Below are positions 1 to 5,368 of a stretch of DNA of 6,456 nt, one piece after another; position 1 is the first letter of the stretch, and each line of letters starts with the position of its first letter. The translations under genes were made by a program, and so were the position numbers. Origin of the DNA: Chthoniobacterales bacterium (GTDB lineage Bacteria > Verrucomicrobiota > Verrucomicrobiia > Chthoniobacterales > UBA10450). The DNA is taken from assembly GCA_013695905.1 (NCBI GenBank), contig JACCZQ010000544.1:1-6456 (forward strand). The letters are read 5' to 3'. Below the pieces are notes generated by a model, which saw only the letters and a program-made list of their open reading frames with translations, was not told the origin of the DNA and searched no databases.

Positions 1-437
1 GCGGTGAGCAGCACCCCGATGCATTGCAGCGGCCAGACGTAGTCGGTCATGAGCACTTCACCAATCCGACGGACGGTGAGCGCCTCCACCGCAGGTGCAG
101 CGATGTTCAGCGTGGAGGTGCGGAAGATGGCCCAGAGCAGGCCGGCGAAAACCGCCACGGCCACAACCAGTCCGCCCCAGTTCAATCCGCCGGTGTCCTC
201 TTCCTCCCGCCGCGTGAGCAGGATCGTGAAGACGATCAGCACCGCCACCGCACCGACATAGACAAACACCTGCACCAGCCCGACGAACTCTGCGCCTAAC
301 CAGAAGTAAAACGCCGCGATGCCGAGGAACGCCACCACCAGGAAAAGCGCGGCGTGGATGAGCTTCGGCAGCGTCGCTGCGGCGAGCGCACCGGAGAGCG
401 TCAGGACCGCGATGACGAGAAAAGCGCCGGTGTTCAT
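1..437 (-). CDS. nuoJ: NADH-quinone oxidoreductase subunit J (partial, 3' end off the left edge)
   Basis: NuoJ is a membrane-arm subunit of respiratory complex I, which moves electrons from NADH to quinone and pumps protons across the inner membrane. About 145 residues are visible and no stop is reached; family members are usually 165-200 residues. The start is the ATG at 437-435, which overlaps the nuoH stop as ATGA, the usual tight coupling in nuo operons. Hydrophobic segments lie at about residues 4-20, 27-47, 52-75 and 88-106. The segment around residues 49-71 (AEFVGLVQVFVYVGAVAVL) is the family signature, with the broken 'VYVGAV' membrane helix and a conserved Glu at about residue 50. 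A charged loop (TRREEED) follows at about 75-81. Continuation into nuoK beyond the edge is expected but not seen. The direct nuoH-nuoJ junction leaves no room for nuoI. Confidence 0.94.
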   Translation of the reverse strand, partial: MNTGAFLVIAVLTLSGALAAATLPKLIHAALFLVVAFLGIAAFYFWLGAEFVGLVQVFVYVGAVAVLIVFTILLTRREEEDTGGLNWGGLVVAVAVFAGLLWAIFRTSTLNIAAPAVEALTVRRIGEVLMTDYVWPLQCIGVLLT

Positions 438-1624
438 TCGGCAAAGCGGTAGGTGCGCGTGCGGAGTTTCTTGCCCGCGTCGAGGAGCCGCGAGAGCGCG
501 AGGTAGGCGACGACGAGAATCCCTGACGACCAGATCCACGCCATCAATCCGCGCGCCTGGTAGTGCCACACGGCGGCCGCGAGAATGCACGTGAACGCCA
601 TCGGCAGCATGAATTTCCAGGCGAAATTCATCACGTGATCCACGCGCATGCGCGGGAGCGTACCGCGGATCCAGACGAAGACGAACAGGAGCGCGCCCAG
701 CTTCACGAAAAACCAGATCCAGCTGGGGATAAACTGCAGCAGCGCGATGGGCGCGTGCCAACCGCCGAGGAAGAGCGTGACCGCGAGGCCGCTGATCGCG
801 AAAATGCCGAAGTATTCTGCCAGAAAGAAGATGGCGTATTTGAAGCCGGAGTATTCCGTCATGTGGCCGGCGACGATCTCCGATTCACCTTCCGGCACGT
901 CGAACGGGGTGCGATTCGACTCCACCAGTCCGGAGACGAAGAAGAGCAGAAACGCCGCCGCACCCCATGGCGTAAAGACAAACCAGTGCGGCAGCACGCC
1001 AAATGTGTAGCCGCTCTGCGCCGCCACGATCATATCGGGCGTGAGGGAGCCGACGATCATCACCACCGGCAGCACCGTGATCAGCAGCGGCAGCTCGTAG
1101 CTCACCATCTGCGCGATCGCACGCATCGCGCCGAGCATGGAGAACTTGTTGTTGCTGCCCCAGCCGGCCATGAAGACCGCCAGCTCCGTCGCGGAGCCGA
1201 CCGCGAAGAAGAAAAGAATGCCCGCATCGATGGAGAACGGCGTCATGTTTCGCCCGTACGGGATGACGCCGAGGGCGAGAATCGTCGGCACCGTCACCAT
1301 GATCGGCGCGAGGAAATGCACCACCTTGTCGGCGCGATCCGGGACGATGTCTTCTTTGATCAACATTTTGATGCCGTCCGCGACCGGCTGCAGCAGCCCC
1401 ATGGGACCGACGCGGTTCGGGCCGTAGCGGTTCTGGATGCGGCCGAGAATCTTCCGCTCCAGCAACGACATCAGCGCGAAGAGCGCGAGGAAAACGCCGA
1501 GCATCGCGGAGATGTTGATGAGGCTGGAGGCGATCGGGGTGAGCCACTCCGGCGCGCCCGCCAGGAACGAGAGAATCCATTCCTTCGTGCGGACGAAAAT
1601 CTGGTCGAGGAATTCGCCGGCCAT
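434..1624 (-). CDS. nuoH: NADH-quinone oxidoreductase subunit H
   Basis: NuoH (ND1 homologue) is the membrane subunit that joins the membrane arm to the peripheral arm and helps form the quinone-access chamber. It has 396 residues, longer than the ~325 of E. coli, with additions at both ends. Hallmarks are LLERKILGRIQNRYGPNRVG at about residues 54-73, the quinone-chamber loop with VESNRTPFDVPEGESEIVAG at about 234-253, and MTEYSGFKYAIFFLAEY just after it. Many hydrophobic segments are present, consistent with eight or nine membrane helices. The ATG at 1624-1622 is followed by a sensible N-terminus, but no convincing Shine-Dalgarno precedes it; the region upstream (read on the minus strand) has an A-rich run. 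This is the first gene of the minus cluster and its stop overlaps the nuoJ start by 4 bp. Confidence 0.98.
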   Translation of the reverse strand: MAGEFLDQIFVRTKEWILSFLAGAPEWLTPIASSLINISAMLGVFLALFALMSLLERKILGRIQNRYGPNRVGPMGLLQPVADGIKMLIKEDIVPDRADKVVHFLAPIMVTVPTILALGVIPYGRNMTPFSIDAGILFFFAVGSATELAVFMAGWGSNNKFSMLGAMRAIAQMVSYELPLLITVLPVVMIVGSLTPDMIVAAQSGYTFGVLPHWFVFTPWGAAAFLLFFVSGLVESNRTPFDVPEGESEIVAGHMTEYSGFKYAIFFLAEYFGIFAISGLAVTLFLGGWHAPIALLQFIPSWIWFFVKLGALLFVFVWIRGTLPRMRVDHVMNFAWKFMLPMAFTCILAAAVWHYQARGLMAWIWSSGILVVAYLALSRLLDAGKKLRTRTYRFAE

Positions 1625-1771
1625 CCGTGCTGAAGGAAAGCGAGGCGGCTTTTTTTAAGCAAGACTGAATCGCTCCGGTGCCCGACGATTCTCAAACTTT
1701 TAGCTTCTGTTTCCTCCGGCGAGCGGAGATATCGTAGCAGCGCGCGCTGTCCGCAGCGGGCTAACGGACAC
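1625..1771. promoter_or_regulatory. Divergent intergenic region between nuoH and gdhA
   Basis: These 147 bp separate the 5' ends of nuoH (minus) and gdhA (plus), so promoters for both units are expected here. Visible elements are a T-run at about 1650-1656 (an A-tract when read toward nuoH) and a small hairpin with 5 bp arms at 1714-1718 and 1724-1728. No -35/-10 pair matches the sigma-70 consensus well enough to call. The regulatory role is inferred from gene orientation only. Confidence 0.4.
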
Positions 1772-3133
1772 GTGAACGATTACGTTGCACAGCTCATGGC
1801 CGAGGTGAAGGCCCGGAATCCGGTGGAACCGGAGTTCCATCAGGCTGTCTTCGAGGTGGCGGAGTCGCTCTCGCTGGTCCTGGAGCGGCATCCGGAGTTT
1901 CGGAAAGCGAAGCTGCTCGAGCGGATCATCGAACCGGAACGCGTGGTGATGTTCCGCGTGGCGTGGCAGGACGACGGCGGCGAGCTGCACGTGAATCGCG
2001 GGTTTCGCATCCAGATGAACAGCGCGATCGGCCCCTACAAAGGCGGGCTCCGGTTTCATCCGACGGTGAATCTCGGGGTCCTGAAATTCCTCGCATTCGA
2101 GCAGGTGTTTAAGAATGCGCTCACCACGCTGCCGATGGGCGGCGGCAAGGGCGGCGCGGACTTCGATCCGAAGGGGAAATCGGATGCGGAGGTGATGCGG
2201 TTTTGCCAGGCGTTTATGTGCGAGCTGTTCCGCCACATCGGGCCCGACACGGACGTGCCGGCGGGCGACATCGGCGTCGGCGCGCGGGAGATCGGCTACC
2301 TCTTCGGGATGTACAAGCGGCTGCGGAATGAGTTCACCGGCGTGATGACCGGCAAAGGGCTCACGTGGGGCGGCTCTGTCATTCGCCCGGAGGCGACCGG
2401 TTACGGCGCGGTCTATTTCGCGGCGGAGATGCTGAAGACGCGGAAGCAGGAGTTGAAGGGGAAGACCTGTCTCGTTTCCGGGAGCGGGAACGTCGCGCAA
2501 TACACGGTCGATAAATTGATCTCGTTAGGCGCGCGGGCGGTGACGCTGTCGGATTCCAGCGGCTACATCTATGACGAGGCGGGGATCGATCGGGAGAAGC
2601 TCGGGTTTGTCATGGATCTGAAGAATAACCGCCGCGGCCGCATCTCGGAATACGCGGAGAAATTCAGCGGTGCAGTTTACACGCCGCTCGATCCGACAGC
2701 GGATCACAACCCGCTCTGGAATCACCCGGCGGAGTGCGCCTTTCCTTCCGCCACGCAGAACGAGATCAACGAACGAGATGCAACGAACATGCTGCGGAAC
2801 AAAGTCTTCGTTGTCTCCGAAGGTGCAAATATGCCGACGACCATCGGAGGCATCGAACAATTCCTGGACGCGGGGATTTTGTTCGGGCCGGGGAAGGCGG
2901 CGAATGCCGGCGGCGTCGCGACGTCCGGCCTGGAGATGGCGCAGAACAGCATGCGCATTTCCTGGACGCGCGAGGAAGTGGACGCGCGGCTCTTCAACAT
3001 CATGAAAACGATCCACGAGGTGTGCCAGAACACCGCCGAAAAATACGGCACGCCGGGCAATTACGTGAACGGCGCGAACATCGCCGGGTTCCTGAAGGTG
3101 GCGAATGCGATGATGGATCAGGGTGTGGTGTAG
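1772..3133 (+). CDS. gdhA: NADP-specific glutamate dehydrogenase
   Basis: Cytoplasmic glutamate dehydrogenase catalysing reductive amination of 2-oxoglutarate with ammonium and NADPH to give glutamate (EC 1.4.1.4). The 453 residues match the ~447-residue hexameric E. coli-type family along their whole length. Visible motifs are GPYKGGLRFHP (about 87-97), the catalytic-lysine motif PMGGGKGG (121-128, K126), PAGDIGVG with the catalytic aspartate (D166), the Rossmann loop GSGNVA (237-242) and the following SDSSG, then AEGANMPTT-type and KAANAGGVATSGLEMAQN motifs. The C-terminus ANIAGFLKVANAMMDQGVV also matches the family. The GTG at 1772 is chosen because it gives an N-terminus aligning with E. 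coli GdhA; the next in-frame ATG (1796) would drop eight residues. No strong Shine-Dalgarno is seen. It diverges from nuoH and is followed by a repeat-rich spacer. NADP preference is assigned by family similarity. Confidence 0.97.
   Translation: MNDYVAQLMAEVKARNPVEPEFHQAVFEVAESLSLVLERHPEFRKAKLLERIIEPERVVMFRVAWQDDGGELHVNRGFRIQMNSAIGPYKGGLRFHPTVNLGVLKFLAFEQVFKNALTTLPMGGGKGGADFDPKGKSDAEVMRFCQAFMCELFRHIGPDTDVPAGDIGVGAREIGYLFGMYKRLRNEFTGVMTGKGLTWGGSVIRPEATGYGAVYFAAEMLKTRKQELKGKTCLVSGSGNVAQYTVDKLISLGARAVTLSDSSGYIYDEAGIDREKLGFVMDLKNNRRGRISEYAEKFSGAVYTPLDPTADHNPLWNHPAECAFPSATQNEINERDATNMLRNKVFVVSEGANMPTTIGGIEQFLDAGILFGPGKAANAGGVATSGLEMAQNSMRISWTREEVDARLFNIMKTIHEVCQNTAEKYGTPGNYVNGANIAGFLKVANAMMDQGVV
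3091..3133 (+). repeat. gdhA 3' tail, copy 1 of a duplicated segment
   Basis: The last 43 bases of gdhA reappear at 3451-3493 at an exact offset of 360 bases and in the same reading frame. Of the 40 bases before the stop codons, 34 match. This copy belongs to the intact gene, and its encoded end matches glutamate dehydrogenases generally, so it is the likely source. Confidence 0.7.
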
Positions 3134-3146
3134 CTCAAAGGGGGAG

Positions 3147-3256
3147 GAATTTAGCCACGGATGAACACGGATTTTCACGGATGAAGAGGAGAGCTCCTTT
3201 CGCTCACTCCGTGTTTCATCCGTGTCTATCCGTGGCCAAATTCCTCTGCTTAGGAG
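3147..3256 (+). repeat. Palindromic extragenic repeat, family A, copy 1
   Basis: This ~110 bp element matches 3746-3855 at 101 of 110 positions in direct orientation. It is internally palindromic: the left arm at 3154-3171 (GCCACGGATGAACACGGA) pairs with the right arm at 3219-3236 with two mismatches. Both arms are built from repeats of an ~11-base word (CACGGAT.. / ATCCGTG..). I recall repeats of this kind as common in intergenic regions of Verrucomicrobia and related groups, but this is from memory. It begins 14 bases after the gdhA stop and has no coding capacity. It could form a large hairpin in the transcript. No T-run follows, so it is not a standard intrinsic terminator. Confidence 0.9.
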
Positions 3257-3272
3257 ATCGCCGATAACGCCT
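3257..3272 (+). other. Possible remnant of a duplicated nuoA start
   Basis: Immediately after repeat A1, the 11 bases at 3262-3272 match the nuoA start region (3861-3871) at 10 of 11 positions, at the same 599-base offset that relates the two A repeats. The one difference changes the ATG into ATA. This is either a vestige of a duplicated nuoA 5' end or part of the repeat itself. The match is short, so confidence is limited. Confidence 0.4.
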
Positions 3273-3313
3273 GCTGTATTGCACCGTTTCTGGAGAACCG
3301 CTACGATCCTGCC

Positions 3314-3493
3314 GTGACTCTAAAGGTGCTCATCCACGCTGCGGAAGAAGGTGGTTTCTGGGCTGACGTTCCGGCGCTGCCGGGCTGTGTCTCGCAGGGA
3401 GAGACGATCGACGAGGTGCGCAGCAATATTCGCGAGGCTATCGACGGTTGGCTGATGGTGGAGAATGCGAGGATGGATCCCGGTGTGGTGTGA
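3314..3493 (+). CDS. HicB-like antitoxin, orphan, with altered C-terminus
   Basis: A 59-residue protein read from GTG at 3314. The segment GGFWADVPALPGCVSQGET (about residues 13-31), followed by NIREAIDGWL, is the typical HicB-like fold (partial RNase H-like domain) of type II toxin-antitoxin systems. In known pairs HicB binds and neutralises HicA, an mRNA-cleaving toxin with a double-stranded RNA-binding fold. No HicA gene lies beside it: 57 bp separate it from repeat A1 upstream, and palindromic repeats follow. It has no DNA-binding C-terminal domain. The last ~13 residues (MVENARMDPGVV) resemble the end of GdhA at DNA level rather than a usual HicB tail. The nearest GGAG (3292-3295) is about 18 bases from the start, too far for a good ribosome site, so expression is uncertain. 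It may be a degraded remnant or a solitary regulator. Confidence 0.72.
   Translation: MTLKVLIHAAEEGGFWADVPALPGCVSQGETIDEVRSNIREAIDGWLMVENARMDPGVV
3451..3493 (+). repeat. Copy 2 of the gdhA 3' tail, forming the 3' end of hicB
   Basis: Matches 3091-3133 at 34 of the 40 bases before the stop codon, in register and in frame. The encoded ends are LKVANAMMDQGVV in GdhA and LMVENARMDPGVV here. Weaker similarity continues upstream to about 3441. The fusion point may lie where the two proteins share I-x-G-aromatic-L, a natural microhomology. Confidence 0.65.
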
Positions 3494-3528
3494 TGGCGCG
3501 CGTCGCGACAGCTTCCCGCTCGGTCGGA

Positions 3529-3634
3529 CTGTCATTCCGACCGAAGCACAGCGAAGTGGAGGAATCTCTAATCCGCTCGTCACGCTCGGTCTCGGAGCTA
3601 GTTAGAGATGTCTCCACTCCGGTCGACATGACAG
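3529..3634. repeat. Palindromic repeat, family B
   Basis: The left arm at 3529-3571 (starting CTGTCATTCCGACCGAAG and ending AATCTCTAA) is an imperfect inverted copy of the right arm at 3602-3634 (starting TTAGAGATGTCTCCACT and ending GACATGACAG). The left arm has about ten extra bases. Words such as GTCATTCCGA and GGAATCTC are familiar from dispersed intergenic repeats in several phyla (recalled, not searched). It does not extend a reading frame with recognisable protein content. Confidence 0.75.
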
Positions 3635-3656
3635 ACTCAATGGCACGCAGAAAGCA

Positions 3657-3726
3657 CCCTCACCCTTGCCCTCTCCCACAAGGAGAGGGAGTTCCTTCTC
3701 CCTCGGGGAGAAGGTTAGGATGAGGG
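3657..3726. repeat. Palindromic repeat, family C, with two internal hairpins
   Basis: Outer arms at 3657-3667 (CCCTCACCCTT) and 3717-3726 (AGGATGAGGG) enclose two adjacent hairpins: 3669-3676 with 3682-3689 (CCCTCTCC / GGAGAGGG) and 3694-3702 with 3706-3714 (CCTTCTCCC / GGGAGAAGG). The whole forms a cruciform-like or three-way-junction structure. The pattern resembles widespread CCCTCACCC...CTCTCCC intergenic repeats known to me from many bacteria. It might weaken transcription between gdhA/hicB and nuoA, but no T-run is present. Confidence 0.78.
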
Positions 3727-3745
3727 GCAGTCGTTAATTGTTGAT

Positions 3746-3855
3746 GAAATTTGCCACGGATGAACACGGATTTTCACGGATGAAGAGGAGAGTTCCTTTC
3801 GCTCAATCCGTGTTTCATCCGTGTCTATCGGTGGCTAAATTCTTCTGCATGGGAG
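3746..3855 (+). repeat. Palindromic extragenic repeat, family A, copy 2
   Basis: Second copy of the repeat at 3147-3256, in the same orientation, 101 of 110 bases identical. Its right edge reaches into the GGGAG that precedes nuoA, so the repeat appears to supply the nuoA ribosome-binding site. The left arm starts at 3753 and the palindrome closes near 3840. Together the two copies are 599 bases apart and bracket hicB and repeats B and C. Confidence 0.9.
3851..3855 (+). promoter_or_regulatory. Ribosome-binding site of nuoA
   Basis: GGGAG lies 7 bases upstream of the nuoA ATG, one of the few good Shine-Dalgarno matches in the window. It coincides with the conserved right edge of repeat A2; the equivalent place in copy A1 reads AGGAG. 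Confidence 0.7.
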
Positions 3856-3862
3856 CTGCTCG

Positions 3863-4243
3863 ATGACGCCTAATCCGTACCTGTTCCTTGCCATCTTCAT
3901 CGGCGTGGCGCTGGTCTTCCCACTCGCGCCGCTGGCGCTGGCCTGGCTGTGGCGTCGTTTTTTCCAACCGCCAAAGCCGGGGCCGGCGAAGAACGCCACC
4001 TATGAGTGCGGGATGGAGTCGTTAGGCGAGGCGCGGGTGCAGTTCCGCTCCCAGTATTATGTTTATTGCATCATCTTCCTGGTGTTCGACGTGGAGGCGG
4101 TGTTTCTCGTGCCGTTTGCAGTGGCGTTTACCGGGCTGCCGGTGGGCGCGTTCATCGCGATCCTCGTTTTCCTGCTGCTGCTGATCGAAGGACTTGTTTG
4201 GGCGTGGAGCAAAGGGTGTCTAGATTGGGCGAGAATACGATGA
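3863..4243 (+). CDS. nuoA: NADH-quinone oxidoreductase subunit A
   Basis: NuoA (ND3 homologue) is a small membrane subunit of complex I at the junction with the peripheral arm; its first loop lies near the quinone site. The 126 residues fit the family. Three membrane helices are visible at about 6-30, 65-89 and 94-115. The signature [10 protein letters not shown] (about 44-53, Cys49) falls in the long loop, and the second helix carries [13 protein letters not shown] with the conserved acidic pair D76 and E78. The ATG at 3863 has GGGAG 7 bases upstream and gives a normal N-terminus. The stop overlaps the nuoB start as ATGA. It is the first gene of the plus nuo cluster and follows the repeat-rich spacer. 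Confidence 0.97.
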   Translation: MTPNPYLFLAIFIGVALVFPLAPLALAWLWRRFFQPPKPGPAKNATYECGMESLGEARVQFRSQYYVYCIIFLVFDVEAVFLVPFAVAFTGLPVGAFIAILVFLLLLIEGLVWAWSKGCLDWARIR

Positions 4244-4866
4244 GCAACGGCGTGGATGAAGGGCTCCGGAGTGAGCTGCAGAAACAGGGCATCTGGGTGA
4301 CGTCGCTGTCCGACCTCTACAACTGGGGCCGGCGCAATTCGATCTGGCCGCTGCAGTTCGGCCTCGCCTGTTGCGCGATTGAGATGATCGCCACCGCGGC
4401 TTCGAAATATGATCTCGCGCGGTTCGGTGGGGAGGTTTTCCGGCCGTCGCCGCGGCAGGCGGATCTGATGATTGTCGCCGGCACGGTGACGAAGAAAATG
4501 GCGCCGCAGATCGTGCGGCTCTACAACCAGATGCCGGACCCGAAGTACGTGATCGCGATGGGCGCGTGCGCGATTTCCGGCGGGCCGTTCAAGCAGGGTT
4601 ATAACGTGCTGAAGGGGGTGGATCGGTTTATCCCGGTGGATGTCTATATTCCGGGCTGCCCGCCGCGGCCGGAGGCGCTGCTGCATGCTTTCATGGAGCT
4701 GCAGCGGAAGATCGATGGGCAGAAGCTTAGCGGCACAGGGCGCGCCGATTTTCTCGAGCCGGAGCGGCCGAGTGAGTTCCCGGTGCCGGAGTTTGGTGAG
4801 CATGATCTGGTGCCGGCGAAAAACGACGACATCTTTCGGCCGCCGGTGGTGGCAAGACAGAGTTAA
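4240..4866 (+). CDS. nuoB: NADH-quinone oxidoreductase subunit B
   Basis: NuoB (PSST homologue) carries iron-sulfur cluster N2, which passes electrons to quinone. It has 208 residues. All four cluster cysteines are visible: the adjacent pair in GLACCAIEM (C44, C45), C110 in MGACAISGG and C140 in [10 protein letters not shown]. The motif [19 protein letters not shown] (63-81) is also typical. The ATG at 4240 overlaps the nuoA stop by 4 bp and fits the family N-terminus; the same frame is open further upstream only as antiphase sequence inside nuoA. The C-terminal ~40 residues are charged and proline-rich. The last codon and the stop lie inside the left inverted repeat of the S23 cassette, so the extreme C-terminus may have been reshaped by the insertion. 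Confidence 0.98.
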   Translation: MSNGVDEGLRSELQKQGIWVTSLSDLYNWGRRNSIWPLQFGLACCAIEMIATAASKYDLARFGGEVFRPSPRQADLMIVAGTVTKKMAPQIVRLYNQMPDPKYVIAMGACAISGGPFKQGYNVLKGVDRFIPVDVYIPGCPPRPEALLHAFMELQRKIDGQKLSGTGRADFLEPERPSEFPVPEFGEHDLVPAKNDDIFRPPVVARQS

Positions 4867-4901
4867 AAAAGTTACATGAGTTACAAGGTTACAAAGGGAG
4901 C
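4862..4901 (+). repeat. Left inverted repeat of the S23 cassette
   Basis: Built from tandem nine-base words close to GTTACAAGG. It covers the nuoB stop codon on its outer side and the start codon plus first residues of the S23 protein on its inner side. Positions 4880-4901 match the right copy exactly in inverted orientation; the outer 18 bases have five mismatches. Confidence 0.92.
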
Positions 4902-5340
4902 AGACGAACGCGGGGCGTTTCAGACGTTCGAGGACCTCGAGGTTTATAAGATGGCGCGCGGCTTCCGTAAGGAGATGTATGCCGTTGCGCGGGAATTGAC
5001 GGAGTTCGAAAAGTTTGCGTTAGCAGATCAGATTCGGCGTGCGGCGGTGTCGCTCACCAACAACATGGCTGAGGGACATGGCCGCTTTCATTATCCCGAC
5101 CAGATTCGGTTCTTCCTACACTCCCGCGGCTCTTTACAGGAGCTAGTGGACGATCTGAACGTCTGCGCAGACGAGAATTACCTCGGACCGGCGGAAGTGG
5201 AGCGGCTGAAAGATACCGCCCGCGACGTCCTCGCACTGATCAACGGCTACATGCGATATCTGCGCAGCCGCGCTACGTCGGTCCGGGAAGGCGAAGAAGA
5301 AGAGACCGAATCGGAGCCGCTTCAACCGCTCCCTTTGTAA
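4876..5340 (+). CDS. Four-helix-bundle protein of the S23 / 23S rRNA intervening-sequence (IVP) family
   Basis: 154 residues. The family core runs from about residue 17 to 132: FEDLEVYKMARGFRKEMY, then QIRRAAVSLTNNMAEG (52-67), RFFLHSRGSLQEL (78-90) and a final helix to about 130. These are hallmarks of the S23/TIGR02436-type family, first known from intervening sequences in bacterial 23S rRNA genes; the Avd protein of diversity-generating retroelements has the same fold. Family members form oligomers and several bind nucleic acid, but the function of stand-alone copies is not known to me. A tail of about 20 acidic and proline residues (EGEEEETESEP) is longer than usual. The ATG at 4876 and the stop at 5338-5340 both lie in the inverted repeats, so the ends MSYKVTKG and PLPL are repeat-encoded. 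It lies in the same direction as nuoB and nuoC but has no expected role in complex I. Confidence 0.92.
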   Translation: MSYKVTKGADERGAFQTFEDLEVYKMARGFRKEMYAVARELTEFEKFALADQIRRAAVSLTNNMAEGHGRFHYPDQIRFFLHSRGSLQELVDDLNVCADENYLGPAEVERLKDTARDVLALINGYMRYLRSRATSVREGEEEETESEPLQPLPL

Positions 5341-5367
5341 CCTTGTAACCCTTGTAACCCATTTAAC
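5328..5367 (-). repeat. Right inverted repeat of the S23 cassette
   Basis: Inverted copy of 4862-4901. Read on the plus strand it contains CTTTGTAACCTTGTAACC and a further GTAACCC word, i.e. the nine-base words in reverse complement. Its inner side encodes the last residues and stop of the S23 protein; its outer edge ends two bases before the nuoC start codon. Confidence 0.92.
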
Positions 5368-5368
5368 T

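Larger units (their letters stand above)
4862..5367 (+). mobile_element. Four-helix-bundle gene cassette bounded by inverted repeats
   Basis: A 506 bp unit between nuoB and nuoC with 40 bp inverted repeats at its ends (4862-4901 and 5328-5367; 35 of 40 positions match, the inner 22 without mismatch). The only gene inside is the S23/IVP-family protein, and no transposase is present. The unit interrupts an otherwise conserved gene pair at its boundary without breaking either gene. No target-site duplication is obvious at the edges. Calling it mobile is an inference from this geometry; it would have to be moved in trans or be an unrecognised type of element. Confidence 0.55.

Noticed and set aside
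563..1633. A 356-codon open frame on the plus strand opposite nuoH
   Set aside because: Its product is an Arg/His/Asp/Glu-rich string with no recognisable motif, typical of the antisense of a GC-rich hydrophobic gene; the nuoH frame is unambiguous.
1700..2500. A 266-codon minus-strand open frame opposite gdhA
   Set aside because: The composition (Arg, His, Leu, Pro) is an antisense shadow and the gdhA frame carries all catalytic motifs.
3657..3726. Intrinsic terminator between gdhA/hicB and nuoA
   Set aside because: Stable hairpins exist, but no T-run follows any of them, so a rho-independent terminator is not supported.
3147..3855. CRISPR array suggested by repeated short words
   Set aside because: There are only two long copies with internal dyad symmetry and no regular spacers or cas genes; these are palindromic extragenic repeats.
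3147..3855. Composite insertion sequence bounded by the two A repeats
   Set aside because: The enclosed DNA holds only a HicB-like gene and further palindromes, no transposase; duplication explains the layout better.
4063..4803. A 246-codon minus-strand open frame opposite nuoA and nuoB
   Set aside because: It crosses two well-supported genes and shows no family resemblance.
4876..5340. A diversity-generating retroelement, because Avd shares the four-helix-bundle fold
   Set aside because: No reverse transcriptase, template repeat or variable repeat is visible in the window; the protein matches the general S23/IVP type.
4862..5367. 23S rRNA intervening sequence
   Set aside because: The flanks are nuoB and nuoC coding sequence, not rRNA, although the protein family is the same.
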